Shown piece by piece: positions 33,829 through 42,246 of a DNA stretch of 64,000 bases. The stretch is from positions 1 through 64,000 of the forward strand of contig NZ_JACJSG010000002.1 of the NCBI RefSeq assembly GCF_014697625.1, given 5' to 3'. A model generated the notes under the pieces. That model searched no databases. It worked only from the letters and a program-made list of their open reading frames with translations, and was not told the DNA's origin. A program made the position numbers and the translations under genes. The stretch is from Anabaena azotica FACHB-119 (GTDB lineage: Bacteria > Cyanobacteriota > Cyanobacteriia > Cyanobacteriales > Nostocaceae). Each line of letters starts with the position of its first letter. The stretch's first letter is position 1.

Positions 33829-35160
33829 ATGGAACCTGAGTTTAATTTTTTTCAGCATTGGTATCCTGTCTCACCCATAGAAGACTTAGACCCCAAACGA
33901 CCAACCCCTGTCACTATTTTGGGAATGGCTTTGGTTATCTGGAAGCCTCCCTCTTCAGAGACTTTTCGGGTCTTTTTAGATCAATGTCCCCACCGTTTAG
34001 CACCCTTAAGTGAGGGGCGAATTGAGGATAAGACAGGAAATTTGATGTGTAGTTATCATGGCTGGGAATTTGACGCTAAGGGTATCTGTACAAGAATTCC
34101 TCAAGCTGAAAATGCAGAAATAGTTACCAAAAATCAGGATGATTTCTGCGTAATTTCCTTCCCCGTCCGTCAAGAAAATGACTTACTTTGGGTTTGGCCT
34201 GATGCCAAATCACCAGAATTAGCTAATCAAACGCCCTTACCTTTATCACCGCAAATAGATGCAAGTAAAGGCTTTGTTTGGAGTTCTTTTGTACGTGATT
34301 TAGCATACGACTGGCAAACCTTAGTAGAAAATGTCGCCGATCCTAGCCATGTTCCTTTTGCCCATCATGGAGTGCAAGGTAGGCGAGAACAAGCAGGATC
34401 AGTGCCTTTAAAGATTGTGGAATCAACTGCAAATTTAATTGAAGCAAAAATAGACAGACAATTCAAAAGCACAATCACTTTTGAACCACCTTGTCGCCTA
34501 GAGTATGCTATGAGTTTTGGCAATCCTGAAAAACGACTAGGGCTAATTACTTACTGTATTCCTGTAGCTCCTGGTAAATCAAGGATTGTTGCTCAATTTA
34601 GCCGCGATTTTGCTAAAGGGTTGAACCGTTTTATTCCTCGTTGGTGGGATCACATCACTAACCGGAATGCAGTTCTAGATGGAGATATGGTTTTGCTGAT
34701 TCAGCAAGAACACTTACTGCAACAAAAACAATCACAACAAAGTTGGAAAACGGCTTATAAATTACCAACAAATGCCGATCGCCTAGTCATTGAGTTTCGC
34801 AAGTGGTTTGATCAATATTGTCACGGTCAATTACCTTGGCAGGAGGTAGGAATTAACCTAACCGAAAACTTGACAGTCAACGACAACCATGAAGTTGTCC
34901 TAGACCGTTACAAACAACACACACAGCATTGCAGTAGCTGTCGTCAAGCATTAAAAAACATCCAGCGACTACAACTGTTCCTTTTAGGATATTTTGTCAT
35001 TATTATTTCCACCGTTGCCATTCTCCCCGATTCCTTAAGATTGCGGTTAGGTTTACCCTTGTTAATTACAGCACTCTTAGGATTAGGGCTTTATTCTTGG
35101 CTAAAATTATGGCTTGTGCCTAAATTTTACTTTGTAGATTATATCCACGCGGAAAGATAG
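33829..35160 (+). CDS. Rieske oxygenase of the PAO/TIC55/PTC52 type
   Basis: The 443-residue protein starts with HWYPVSPIEDL and a Rieske [2Fe-2S] centre: CPHRLAPLSEGRI and CSYHGWEFDAKG (C-x-H, C-x2-H). A mononuclear iron site follows in ENVADPSHVPFAHHG. The C-terminal third has the PAO domain and the CxxC motif QHCSSCRQALKN, a thioredoxin-target pair found in PAO, TIC55 and PTC52. Two hydrophobic segments (LFLLGYFVIIISTVAILPDS, LPLLITALLGLGLYSWLKLW) anchor it in a membrane. Plant PAO cleaves pheophorbide a in chlorophyll breakdown; related enzymes hydroxylate chlorophyll derivatives. The exact substrate here is unknown. Electrons would come from ferredoxin. Confidence 0.92.
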   Translation: MEPEFNFFQHWYPVSPIEDLDPKRPTPVTILGMALVIWKPPSSETFRVFLDQCPHRLAPLSEGRIEDKTGNLMCSYHGWEFDAKGICTRIPQAENAEIVTKNQDDFCVISFPVRQENDLLWVWPDAKSPELANQTPLPLSPQIDASKGFVWSSFVRDLAYDWQTLVENVADPSHVPFAHHGVQGRREQAGSVPLKIVESTANLIEAKIDRQFKSTITFEPPCRLEYAMSFGNPEKRLGLITYCIPVAPGKSRIVAQFSRDFAKGLNRFIPRWWDHITNRNAVLDGDMVLLIQQEHLLQQKQSQQSWKTAYKLPTNADRLVIEFRKWFDQYCHGQLPWQEVGINLTENLTVNDNHEVVLDRYKQHTQHCSSCRQALKNIQRLQLFLLGYFVIIISTVAILPDSLRLRLGLPLLITALLGLGLYSWLKLWLVPKFYFVDYIHAER

Positions 35161-35270
35161 GGATGGGGGAGCAGGGGGAGCAGGGGGAGCAACCCACCCC
35201 TAACCCCTCCCAGGAGGGGAACAGTAGAGAAGAATAACTAATGACTAATGACTAATGACTAATGACTCAA
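35161..35270. repeat. Repeat-filled spacer
   Basis: GGGGGAGCAGGGGGAGCA units, the C-rich piece ACCCCTAACCCCTCCCAGGA and four TAATGAC heptamers fill the spacer between convergent genes. Confidence 0.85.
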
Positions 35271-35894
35271 TTAAAATATTTGCTCTAATTTTTGAAAGTC
35301 GCGTTGTACTTCTTCCCATAAGGCTTTGTTATGGGGGTCGGTTTTTAAGGCTTTTTTGAGATAGACTCTGGCTTTGAGGAGTTGATTTTCATTGATTAGG
35401 GCGCGTCCCCAAATTTGATAGGCGATCGCTTGCCATTGTCGCACTTCTGCATCCTTGGGTAGACGTGCTGACAAAGCCTCGGCTAAGGCGATCGCTTGCG
35501 GGAATCTTCGCTCACGCAAAAACCGTTGCAGTTGTTCGTAAGTCTTCCACTTCAACCTTTGTTCGATTTCGGCAATATTCGGCGGTTTTGCGGCGGCGGG
35601 CTTTTCCGTTGTCGCGGTTGCTGTGGGGGCTTTTTCCTGACGGGTAGTTTGAGTATTTTCGCTGCTAACTGTAGTCTTTTCCTGAGACTTTTGGGTAGTC
35701 GCCTGCGGCGGTACGACAGTCAGCAGGAATCTATAAGCCTCAGTTAAGGCAATAAACTTATCTTGAGCTTTTTTATCACCGGGGTTGATATCAGGATGAT
35801 ATTGCTGCGCTAGTCGTCGGTATGACGCTTTGATATCAGCAAATGAAGCCCCCGACCTTAAACCTAATAAACGGTAGCAATCTCCGAGATCCAT
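35271..35894 (-). CDS. J-domain (DnaJ-like) protein with C-terminal TPR-like helices
   Basis: The 207-residue protein opens with a J domain (YRLLGLRSGASFADIKASYR, then QQYHPDINPG with the HPD motif, and FIALTEAYRFLL). The HPD loop stimulates Hsp70 ATPase. A Thr/Ala/Lys/Pro-rich linker (residues 65-105) leads to helical repeats ending with ARVYLKKALKTDPHNKALWE, which resemble TPRs. It lacks the zinc-finger and C-terminal substrate domains of DnaJ, so it is a specialised co-chaperone that probably recruits a client through the TPR part. It stands alone. Confidence 0.9.
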   Translation of the reverse strand: MDLGDCYRLLGLRSGASFADIKASYRRLAQQYHPDINPGDKKAQDKFIALTEAYRFLLTVVPPQATTQKSQEKTTVSSENTQTTRQEKAPTATATTEKPAAAKPPNIAEIEQRLKWKTYEQLQRFLRERRFPQAIALAEALSARLPKDAEVRQWQAIAYQIWGRALINENQLLKARVYLKKALKTDPHNKALWEEVQRDFQKLEQIF

Positions 35895-36211
35895 TTTGAT
35901 CTACTTAATTTATGTAATCTTCAGCAATCAGCTATAGCAGGGAACAGGGAACAGGGGACAGGGAACAGAATTAAAAGCCTTGTTAAATAAGGACTTTATG
36001 ACTGATTGATATCCTCATGTATCTAGTCACCACTATGTAGGCTCTATGCTGAAATTTCTAATAATAAACAATAATCTTATAGTTTATAGTACATTTTTGG
36101 CAGTTTTTTTAAAGATTGGGTACTGGATGTGTCAGTTATCAGTTATCTGGTTGTGTTAACTGATAACTGATAACTGATAACTGTTCACTGATTGAGTCCC
36201 CAGTCCCTCAC
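35895..36211. repeat. Spacer with STRR arrays and an inverted heptamer repeat
   Basis: No gene is supported. GGGAACAGGGAACAGGG units lie at 35937-35968. At 36130-36183, TCAGTTATCAGTTATC and, after TGGTTGTGTTA, several GATAACT units can fold into a hairpin at the 3' end of clpP. The same arrangement recurs downstream of the HAD gene near 50147. Confidence 0.75.
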
Positions 36212-36805
36212 CTACGGGCGTTCCTCAATCACACGGTCAATTAAACCGTATTCTTTCGCCTCTTGTGCGGACATGAAAAAGTCGCGATCCATGTCTTTTT
36301 CAATTTTGGCTAGGGTTTGACCTGTGTTGTTAGCGTAGATTTGGTTGAGTTGGTGGCGAATTCGTAAGATTTCTCTGGCTTCGATTTCGATGTCGGTGGC
36401 TTGTCCACGGGTTCCACCGGAGGGTTGGTGAATCATAATCCGGGAGTGGGGTAGGGCGAGGCGTTTGCCTTTTGTCCCAGCCGCCAACAGGAAGGAACCC
36501 ATAGAAGCTGCTAAACCTACACAAATTGTGACCACATCTGATTTGATGTGCTGCATTGTGTCATAAATCGCCAAGCCGGATGTTACCATCCCACCAGGGG
36601 AGTTGATGTATAAGTAAATGTCTTTACCTGGGTCTTCTGAATCTAGATACAGCATGACGGCGATGATTTGGTTAGCAATTTCATCATCAACATCACGTCC
36701 CAAGAAAATAATTCTTTCCCGGTAGAGGCGATCGTAAATGCTAATCCAATCGGTAAACTGTCCGCCTGGCATCCGGTACGGAACTTTAGGAACTCCTATA
36801 GGCAT
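36212..36805 (-). CDS. clpP: ATP-dependent Clp protease proteolytic subunit (ClpP3 type)
   Basis: The 197-residue subunit keeps the catalytic triad: Ser in [15 protein letters not shown], His in [17 protein letters not shown], and Asp in the [10 protein letters not shown] to DRDFFMS region. The [20 protein letters not shown] strand is standard. It is encoded 133 bases downstream of clpR, an order known for the mixed ClpP3/R ring of cyanobacteria, in which active ClpP3 and inactive ClpR subunits form one core. GGAG lies upstream of the ATG. The product degrades proteins delivered by ClpC in the cytoplasm. Confidence 0.95.
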   Translation of the reverse strand: MPIGVPKVPYRMPGGQFTDWISIYDRLYRERIIFLGRDVDDEIANQIIAVMLYLDSEDPGKDIYLYINSPGGMVTSGLAIYDTMQHIKSDVVTICVGLAASMGSFLLAAGTKGKRLALPHSRIMIHQPSGGTRGQATDIEIEAREILRIRHQLNQIYANNTGQTLAKIEKDMDRDFFMSAQEAKEYGLIDRVIEERP

Positions 36806-36827
36806 TTTTTTGACTCCGTTTGTAATT

Positions 36828-36935
<108 letters not shown>

Positions 36936-36938
36936 TCT

Positions 36939-37601
36939 TTAAAGCACACTTGCAGGTAGGGGAGGATTGGCGAGTTCTTCTTTTTCAAAGACTCGATCAA
37001 TTAAGCCGTAATCTCTGGCTTGGTAAGGAGTCATGTAGAAAAGACGATCCATGTCTTTGGTGATTTTTTCTGGCGGCTGTCCGGTGGTGCGGGAGATAAT
37101 ATCAACCATTGACGCTTTGTTTACCAGAACTTCCTTCGCCCGAATTTGAATATCCGTTGCTTGACCTTGGGCGTAGCTCTTGGGTTGGTGCAGGATAATT
37201 GAGGAGTTGGGTAAACTAGCGCGACAACCTTTTGTGCCAGCACTGAGTAACATCGCAGCCATACCCATCGCGGAACCGATGCAAATGGTGTGAATTGGGG
37301 GCTTGATGTACTTCATGGTGTCGTAGATGGCGAAGGCTTCGGTTTCAAAGCCGATAGGGTCGCCACTATAACCAGATGTGCCGGTGGAGTTGATATAAAT
37401 TTTAATTGGTTTTTCGGGGTCGTCTGACTGTAAATACAACAATTGAGCAACTATCAATTCCGTAACAGCAGGAACCAGTGGCATCCCCAGATAGACTATT
37501 CGTTCCTTGAGGAGGAGAGAGGGTAAATCTGGCGGCGGTGTCCGGTAGAAGTTATCGCCGTAGTAAGGGGCTTGAACAGCCTTGATGGGGGAGTTTTCCA
37601 T
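36939..37601 (-). CDS. clpR: Clp protease inactive subunit ClpR
   Basis: The 220-residue ClpP paralogue has IYINSTGTSGYSGDPIGFET and CIGSAMGMAAMLLSAGTKG, where ClpP has A-S-M-G-S. The nucleophile Ser is replaced (SAMGMAAM), so this subunit cannot cleave peptides. The extra residues GTSGYSGDP in the strand-turn region are typical of ClpR in cyanobacteria and plastids. It forms a mixed ring with ClpP3 encoded just downstream. The ATG start has no obvious ribosome-binding site. Confidence 0.94.
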   Translation of the reverse strand: MENSPIKAVQAPYYGDNFYRTPPPDLPSLLLKERIVYLGMPLVPAVTELIVAQLLYLQSDDPEKPIKIYINSTGTSGYSGDPIGFETEAFAIYDTMKYIKPPIHTICIGSAMGMAAMLLSAGTKGCRASLPNSSIILHQPKSYAQGQATDIQIRAKEVLVNKASMVDIISRTTGQPPEKITKDMDRLFYMTPYQARDYGLIDRVFEKEELANPPLPASVL

Positions 37602-37953
37602 AGCAACTGATCGCCTAAAATTAAGCCGTTAACTGTAATACATCCTAGCGTGATGCTTGCTCGGTTGATGTGCGGTTTTCTCGCTAATCAACACTGACTT
37701 AGCTTCTGCCAAGAAATGGCCTCTAGGATATTCTGAGTATATAGCAGGAGGCAGGAGGCAGGAGGCAGGAGGCAGAAGGTAGACATTGTTATTGCTGACA
37801 ATTGAGGTTTCAAAATGTCCTCATCTGTATGGCTAAGGTTATGGAATATAGAAATATATTGATGAATTGGCTTTAATTAAGTTTTCCGTAGTGCTGCTGT
37901 AGCGCTTTGGAGTTATTTGTGAATGTGTAGATTCCCCATAGGAAGTTTGACGA
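37602..37953. other. Divergent promoter region of clpR and the VWA genes
   Basis: About 350 bases without a gene. A GGAGGCA heptamer array lies at 37747-37776. The remaining bases should contain promoters for both directions, but none can be assigned by eye. Confidence 0.5.
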
Positions 37954-39210
37954 ATGAAAGTTAATTTGCAGCCTGTCCTGAATGATGCTAATGTGGACGC
38001 GCTACAGCCTAGTAGTCAGCGTCAGTTGGCAATTTCGATTTCTGCTGGTGCTGAACCACAAGACCGCAGTGTGCCGCTTAATTTATGCTTGATTCTTGAC
38101 CATAGCGGTTCGATGAATGGGCGACCGTTGGAGACTGTCAAACAGGCGGCGATGCGTTTGGTTGACCGACTGAAGCCGGGCGATCGCCTGAGTGTGGTAG
38201 CTTTCGATCATCGTGCTAAGGTCTTAGTACCCAATCAACCGATTAAAGACCCAGAACAAATCAAAAAACAAATTAGTCGGCTGGCGGCTGATGGGGGAAC
38301 GGCGATTGATGAGGGTTTGCGCTTGGGTATTGAGGAGTTAGCTAAGGGTAAGAAGGAAACGATTTCTCAAGCTTTCTTGCTGACGGATGGGGAAAATGAA
38401 CATGGCGATAATAATCGCTGCTTGAAATTCGCTCAGTTGGCGGCTGGTTATAACTTGACGTTGAACACTCTGGGATTCGGCGACAACTGGAACCAAGATG
38501 TTTTGGAAAAAATTGCGGACGCTGGTTTGGGAACTTTGTCTTATATCCAGAAACCCGAACAAGCTGTGGGTGAATTTGGTCGTCTGTTCAGCCGCATTCA
38601 AGCGGTAAGTCTAACTAATGCTTATTTAATGGTGTCCCTCGCGCCTAATATCCGCCTAGCGGAACTCAAACCTATTGCCCAAGTTGCGCCAGACACAATT
38701 GAGTTACCTGTGCAGCAAGAAACTGATGGACGTTTTGCTGTTCGCTTGGGTGATTTGATGAAGGATGTAGAAAGGGTGATTTTGACTAATATTTATCTGG
38801 GACAGTTGCCAGAAGGTAAACAACCAATTGCCAATGTGCAAGTGCGTTATGATAATCCAGCACAGGATCAACTGGGGTTATTCACTCCCAACATCCCCGT
38901 TTATGCCAATGTTGTCAAGGTGTACCAACCAGAAGTTAACCCCAGGGTGCAGCAGTCGATTTTGGCTTTGGCTAAGTATCGGCAAACTCAGCTAGCAGAG
39001 GCGAAATTACAACAGGGCGATCGCGCGGGTGCGGCTACTATGTTACAAACTGCTGCGAAAACTGCCCTACAAATGGGTGATACAGGTGCGGCGACAGTTT
39101 TACAAACCTCTGCGACTCAACTCCAAGCTGGGCAAGATTTATCGGAAAGCGATCGCAAGAAAACTCGGATTGTCTCCAAAACCGTCTTGCAAGATATCCC
39201 CCCTAAATGA
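37954..39210 (+). CDS. von Willebrand factor A domain protein (first of tandem pair)
   Basis: The 418-residue protein has a VWA domain in the first 200 residues. The metal-ion-dependent adhesion site (MIDAS) is complete: DHSGSMNGRP (DxSxS), the Thr in GGTAIDEGL and the Asp in LLTDGENEHGDN. The C-terminal half has beta-rich blocks (TNAYLMVSLAPNIRLAELKP) and a helical end (ALAKYRQTQLAEAKLQQGDR). No signal peptide is seen, so it is intracellular. VWA proteins scaffold complexes through metal-bound acidic ligands. AGGA lies 11 bases before the ATG. The next gene is a paralogue overlapping by 4 nt. Confidence 0.92.
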   Translation: MKVNLQPVLNDANVDALQPSSQRQLAISISAGAEPQDRSVPLNLCLILDHSGSMNGRPLETVKQAAMRLVDRLKPGDRLSVVAFDHRAKVLVPNQPIKDPEQIKKQISRLAADGGTAIDEGLRLGIEELAKGKKETISQAFLLTDGENEHGDNNRCLKFAQLAAGYNLTLNTLGFGDNWNQDVLEKIADAGLGTLSYIQKPEQAVGEFGRLFSRIQAVSLTNAYLMVSLAPNIRLAELKPIAQVAPDTIELPVQQETDGRFAVRLGDLMKDVERVILTNIYLGQLPEGKQPIANVQVRYDNPAQDQLGLFTPNIPVYANVVKVYQPEVNPRVQQSILALAKYRQTQLAEAKLQQGDRAGAATMLQTAAKTALQMGDTGAATVLQTSATQLQAGQDLSESDRKKTRIVSKTVLQDIPPK

Positions 39211-40490
39211 AAGTTCAATTACTCTCAGCCTTAAGTGATACAAATATTGATGCCAACCAATTAAACAGCCAGCGTCAATTAGCTATTTCTATTTCTGCGA
39301 TCGCCGAGCAGTTTGAGCAAAATTTACCGCTCAATTTATGCTTGATTTTGGATCAAAGTGGTTCCATGCACGGTAAGCCGTTGAACACGGTGATTGCAGC
39401 TGTAGAAAATTTAGTAGATCGGTTACAAAGTGGCGATCGCATTTCAGTTGTGGCTTTTGCGGGTTCTGCGACAGTCATTATCCCCAATCAAGTCGTCGAA
39501 GACCCGGAAACTATCAAAACCCAAATTAGAAAGCGATTGAGGGCTAGCGGTGGTACAGTTATTGCTGAGGGTTTGCACCAGGGAATTACAGAACTGATGA
39601 AGGGAACAAGAGGTGCTGTGTCCCAAGCCTTCCTGTTAACAGATGGTCATGGTGAAAATGGTATCAAGGTTTGGAAGTGGGAAATTGGCCCTGATGATCA
39701 TCGGCGCTGTCTAGAATTTGCTAAGAAGGCGGCGAAAATTAACCTCACTATCAATACTTTGGGGTTTGGTTACGGTTGGAATCAGGATTTATTAGAAAAA
39801 ATTGCTGATGCTGGTGGGGGAACTCTAGCTCATATTGAGCGCCCAGAACAAGCTGTGCATCAATTTAACCGCCTATTTACGCGGGTGCAATCGGTGGGGT
39901 TAACTAATGCTTATCTGATGCTGTCGCTTGCGCCTCATGTCCGGTTGGCAGAACTTCGTCCCATTGCCCAAGTTGCCCCTGATATTATTGAGTTACCCGT
40001 GGAACCTGAAGCCGATGGTAGTTTTATTGTCCGCTTGGGAGATGTGATGAAAAATTCCCAACGGGTGGTTTTGCTGAATCTTTATCTGGGGAAGTTACCC
40101 GAAGGACAGCAGATCATCGGGAATGTGCAAGTCCGCTATGATAATCCTGCTTTGGATGAGGAAGGTTTGCTGTCACAGGTTTGGCCTGTGTATGCAAATG
40201 TGATGCAGGCTTATCAAGCAGATTTTGACGCGGAAGTACACAAATATATTTTGACCTTGGCTAAGTATCGGCAAACGCAACTAGCTGAGACTAAGTTACA
40301 ACAAGGCGATCGCTCTGGTGCGGCGACAATGTTACAAACTGCTGCGAAAACAGCTTTACAAATCGGCGATCAGAATGCAGCCACGGTTTTACAAACTTCT
40401 GCAACCCGTTTGCAAGCTGGGGAAAAGCTTTCTGATGCAGATTTGAAAAAGACTCGCATGGTTGCTAAGACGGTTTTACAAAGTTTTTAG
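39207..40490 (+). CDS. von Willebrand factor A domain protein (second of tandem pair)
   Basis: The 427-residue paralogue of the preceding protein overlaps it in an ATGA. It has the same order of blocks: LNLCLILDQSGSMHGKPLNT (MIDAS), SGGTVIAEGLHQGI, LLTDGHGENG, TNAYLMLSLAPHVRLAELRP and LAKYRQTQLAETKLQQGDR. A short insert GIKVWKWEIGPDDHRR separates it from copy 1. Coupled translation suggests that both work in one complex. The pair arose by tandem duplication; identity by eye is high, especially at the C-terminus. Confidence 0.92.
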   Translation: MKVQLLSALSDTNIDANQLNSQRQLAISISAIAEQFEQNLPLNLCLILDQSGSMHGKPLNTVIAAVENLVDRLQSGDRISVVAFAGSATVIIPNQVVEDPETIKTQIRKRLRASGGTVIAEGLHQGITELMKGTRGAVSQAFLLTDGHGENGIKVWKWEIGPDDHRRCLEFAKKAAKINLTINTLGFGYGWNQDLLEKIADAGGGTLAHIERPEQAVHQFNRLFTRVQSVGLTNAYLMLSLAPHVRLAELRPIAQVAPDIIELPVEPEADGSFIVRLGDVMKNSQRVVLLNLYLGKLPEGQQIIGNVQVRYDNPALDEEGLLSQVWPVYANVMQAYQADFDAEVHKYILTLAKYRQTQLAETKLQQGDRSGAATMLQTAAKTALQIGDQNAATVLQTSATRLQAGEKLSDADLKKTRMVAKTVLQSF

Positions 40491-40704
40491 GGATTGGGGA
40501 TTGGGGACTGGGGACTGGGGAGATGAGGAAGATAAGATAGTGAGGTAAAATAATTTTTGACAGTGAAAAATGGCACTAATGGTAGCATTGTTGCCTTTAG
40601 TCAAAGTATGCGTAGTTTTATAATAAATTACCGCTATAAATGCTGAATTGATGAATAATATATTGCAGCTTTCTCATTATTCCATCAATTCTTGCAATAA
40701 AGAT

Positions 40705-41961
40705 ATGAAAGTTTTTCAGAAAGGTGCTTGGTTTGCTTTAGGACTTGCCTCAACAACTGTATTCGTTTCTCTGCAAAATTTCGGTCAGTTTTCTTTGGCT
40801 GGAAAAGCCCAAACAAATCCTAATAAAACTACCCTACGTGTTGCATTATTTCCATATATTCCTGATGCTGCTGACGATAAATACAACAAACTAATTACAA
40901 GAATAGAGACAGAGTTTGAGAAGAACAACCCTTCAGTTGATTTAGTTCTCAAGCCTATAGACCCTAATGAAGAGGGTTTTTATGAGCTAGATACTTTAAA
41001 AAAATGGTTAACTGATTCTCCAGCAAATAATGGCTATGACCTTGTAGAAGTAGATACTTTATTATTGGGTGATATTGTCAAAGCAAACGTGATTCAAGCA
41101 TGGAATGTACCTAAAAATCAACCAGATTGGCATCCAGCAGGACAAAAGGCTGTAACTGTAAATAACCAAATATATGGTATTCCCCATTGGCTTTGTAGTC
41201 ACTTTATTTTTTCCCGCGATAAATCAGTTGTAGAAGCAAAATCAATTACAGAACTTCTTTCTACTCTTAATCAGGTTAATCCCAATACACCAAATGTAGC
41301 GGGAGATTTGAGAGGAAGTTGGAATTTACCTGCTCTTTATCTAGATGCTTGGGCTGATACCTATGGTGCAGATAAAGTTGCTTCAGCTATATCACCTAAT
41401 CTTGCTCCAGATGTCATACAACCATTTAAGGCTTTCTCTCAAGAATGTGTTACTAATGGGAAAAATCCCTGTTTGGATGACACTTATCATAATAATGCTG
41501 ATTTGAGTGCCAAAGATTTCGCTGAAGGTAAAGTGGATGCGTTTTTTGGATATTCAGAAAGGCTAAATTTTATATTGAAACAGGGAGTAAGCAATACAGA
41601 TGTGAAAATAGCTTCCGCGCCACTTGGTCAAGGAAAGCGCCCTCTCCTATTTGTTGATGCTTTTGTTTTACAAAAAGATTGCAATCAAGCTTGTAAAAAA
41701 GCTGCTACCAGTTTTGTTACTTATATAAATGCACCGCAAACTCAAGAATGGATTTTGATGAGTCAAGATGCTGGTAAAAAAGCTATTCCTAGATACGTAA
41801 TTCCGGCTACACTCAGTGCGTTTCAAACACCCAAGGTCAAGCAAGACCCATACTACAAGGTGATAAAATCAGAAATTCAAAACGGCTTGCCTTATCCTAG
41901 TTCGGGGTTTCCAGAGAGTCGAAAACAAATGAGCGATCGCATTCTCCAGGCGCTACAATAA
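40705..41961 (+). CDS. Secreted thiaminase I-like enzyme (thiamine pyridinylase family)
   Basis: The 418-residue protein has a signal peptide (MKVFQKGAWFALGLASTTVF), so ATG 40705 is preferred to ATG 40651. The mature chain begins TTLRVALFPYIPDAADDKYN, like the N-terminus of Paenibacillus thiaminase I (recalled: VAIYPYVPD). It retains the two catalytic features of that enzyme by position: the Cys in YGIPHWLCSHFIFSRD and the Glu in AFFGYSERLNFIL. The enzyme splits thiamin by replacing its thiazole with a base. Its fold is shared with periplasmic binding proteins, which is the main alternative. It is probably periplasmic or secreted. No thiamin synthesis genes are adjacent. Confidence 0.78.
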   Translation: MKVFQKGAWFALGLASTTVFVSLQNFGQFSLAGKAQTNPNKTTLRVALFPYIPDAADDKYNKLITRIETEFEKNNPSVDLVLKPIDPNEEGFYELDTLKKWLTDSPANNGYDLVEVDTLLLGDIVKANVIQAWNVPKNQPDWHPAGQKAVTVNNQIYGIPHWLCSHFIFSRDKSVVEAKSITELLSTLNQVNPNTPNVAGDLRGSWNLPALYLDAWADTYGADKVASAISPNLAPDVIQPFKAFSQECVTNGKNPCLDDTYHNNADLSAKDFAEGKVDAFFGYSERLNFILKQGVSNTDVKIASAPLGQGKRPLLFVDAFVLQKDCNQACKKAATSFVTYINAPQTQEWILMSQDAGKKAIPRYVIPATLSAFQTPKVKQDPYYKVIKSEIQNGLPYPSSGFPESRKQMSDRILQALQ

Positions 41962-42000
41962 ACAAGTTTCCATAGAATTGAGCTTTGCTGAATGTCTGAA

Positions 42001-42030
42001 TGTGGGGAAAATGCGTTTATTTCCCCCACA
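42001..42030 (+). terminator. Hairpin after the thiaminase-like gene
   Basis: TGTGGGGAAA and TTTCCCCCACA pair with one bulge around an 8-base loop, 39 bases after the stop codon. The T run is lacking, so it may be an mRNA 3' structure rather than a full terminator. Confidence 0.45.
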
Positions 42031-42246
42031 GATTTAAATGCAGCGACTATATTAATACTTATAGTGTCTTGTTTGCTAGGCTTAAGCGAAAGATTTAAAA
42101 TTTAACTAAATAACCCTTATGCCTCACTGTACTATGTCAACTCTTTATCGTTGCTAATTATTAGCCATAGACAAAACTAGATTTTATCTATAAATCACAG
42201 CGAATTAAGTTAATTAAGTAGAAATTATTAGTATTGTAGCTAAATA

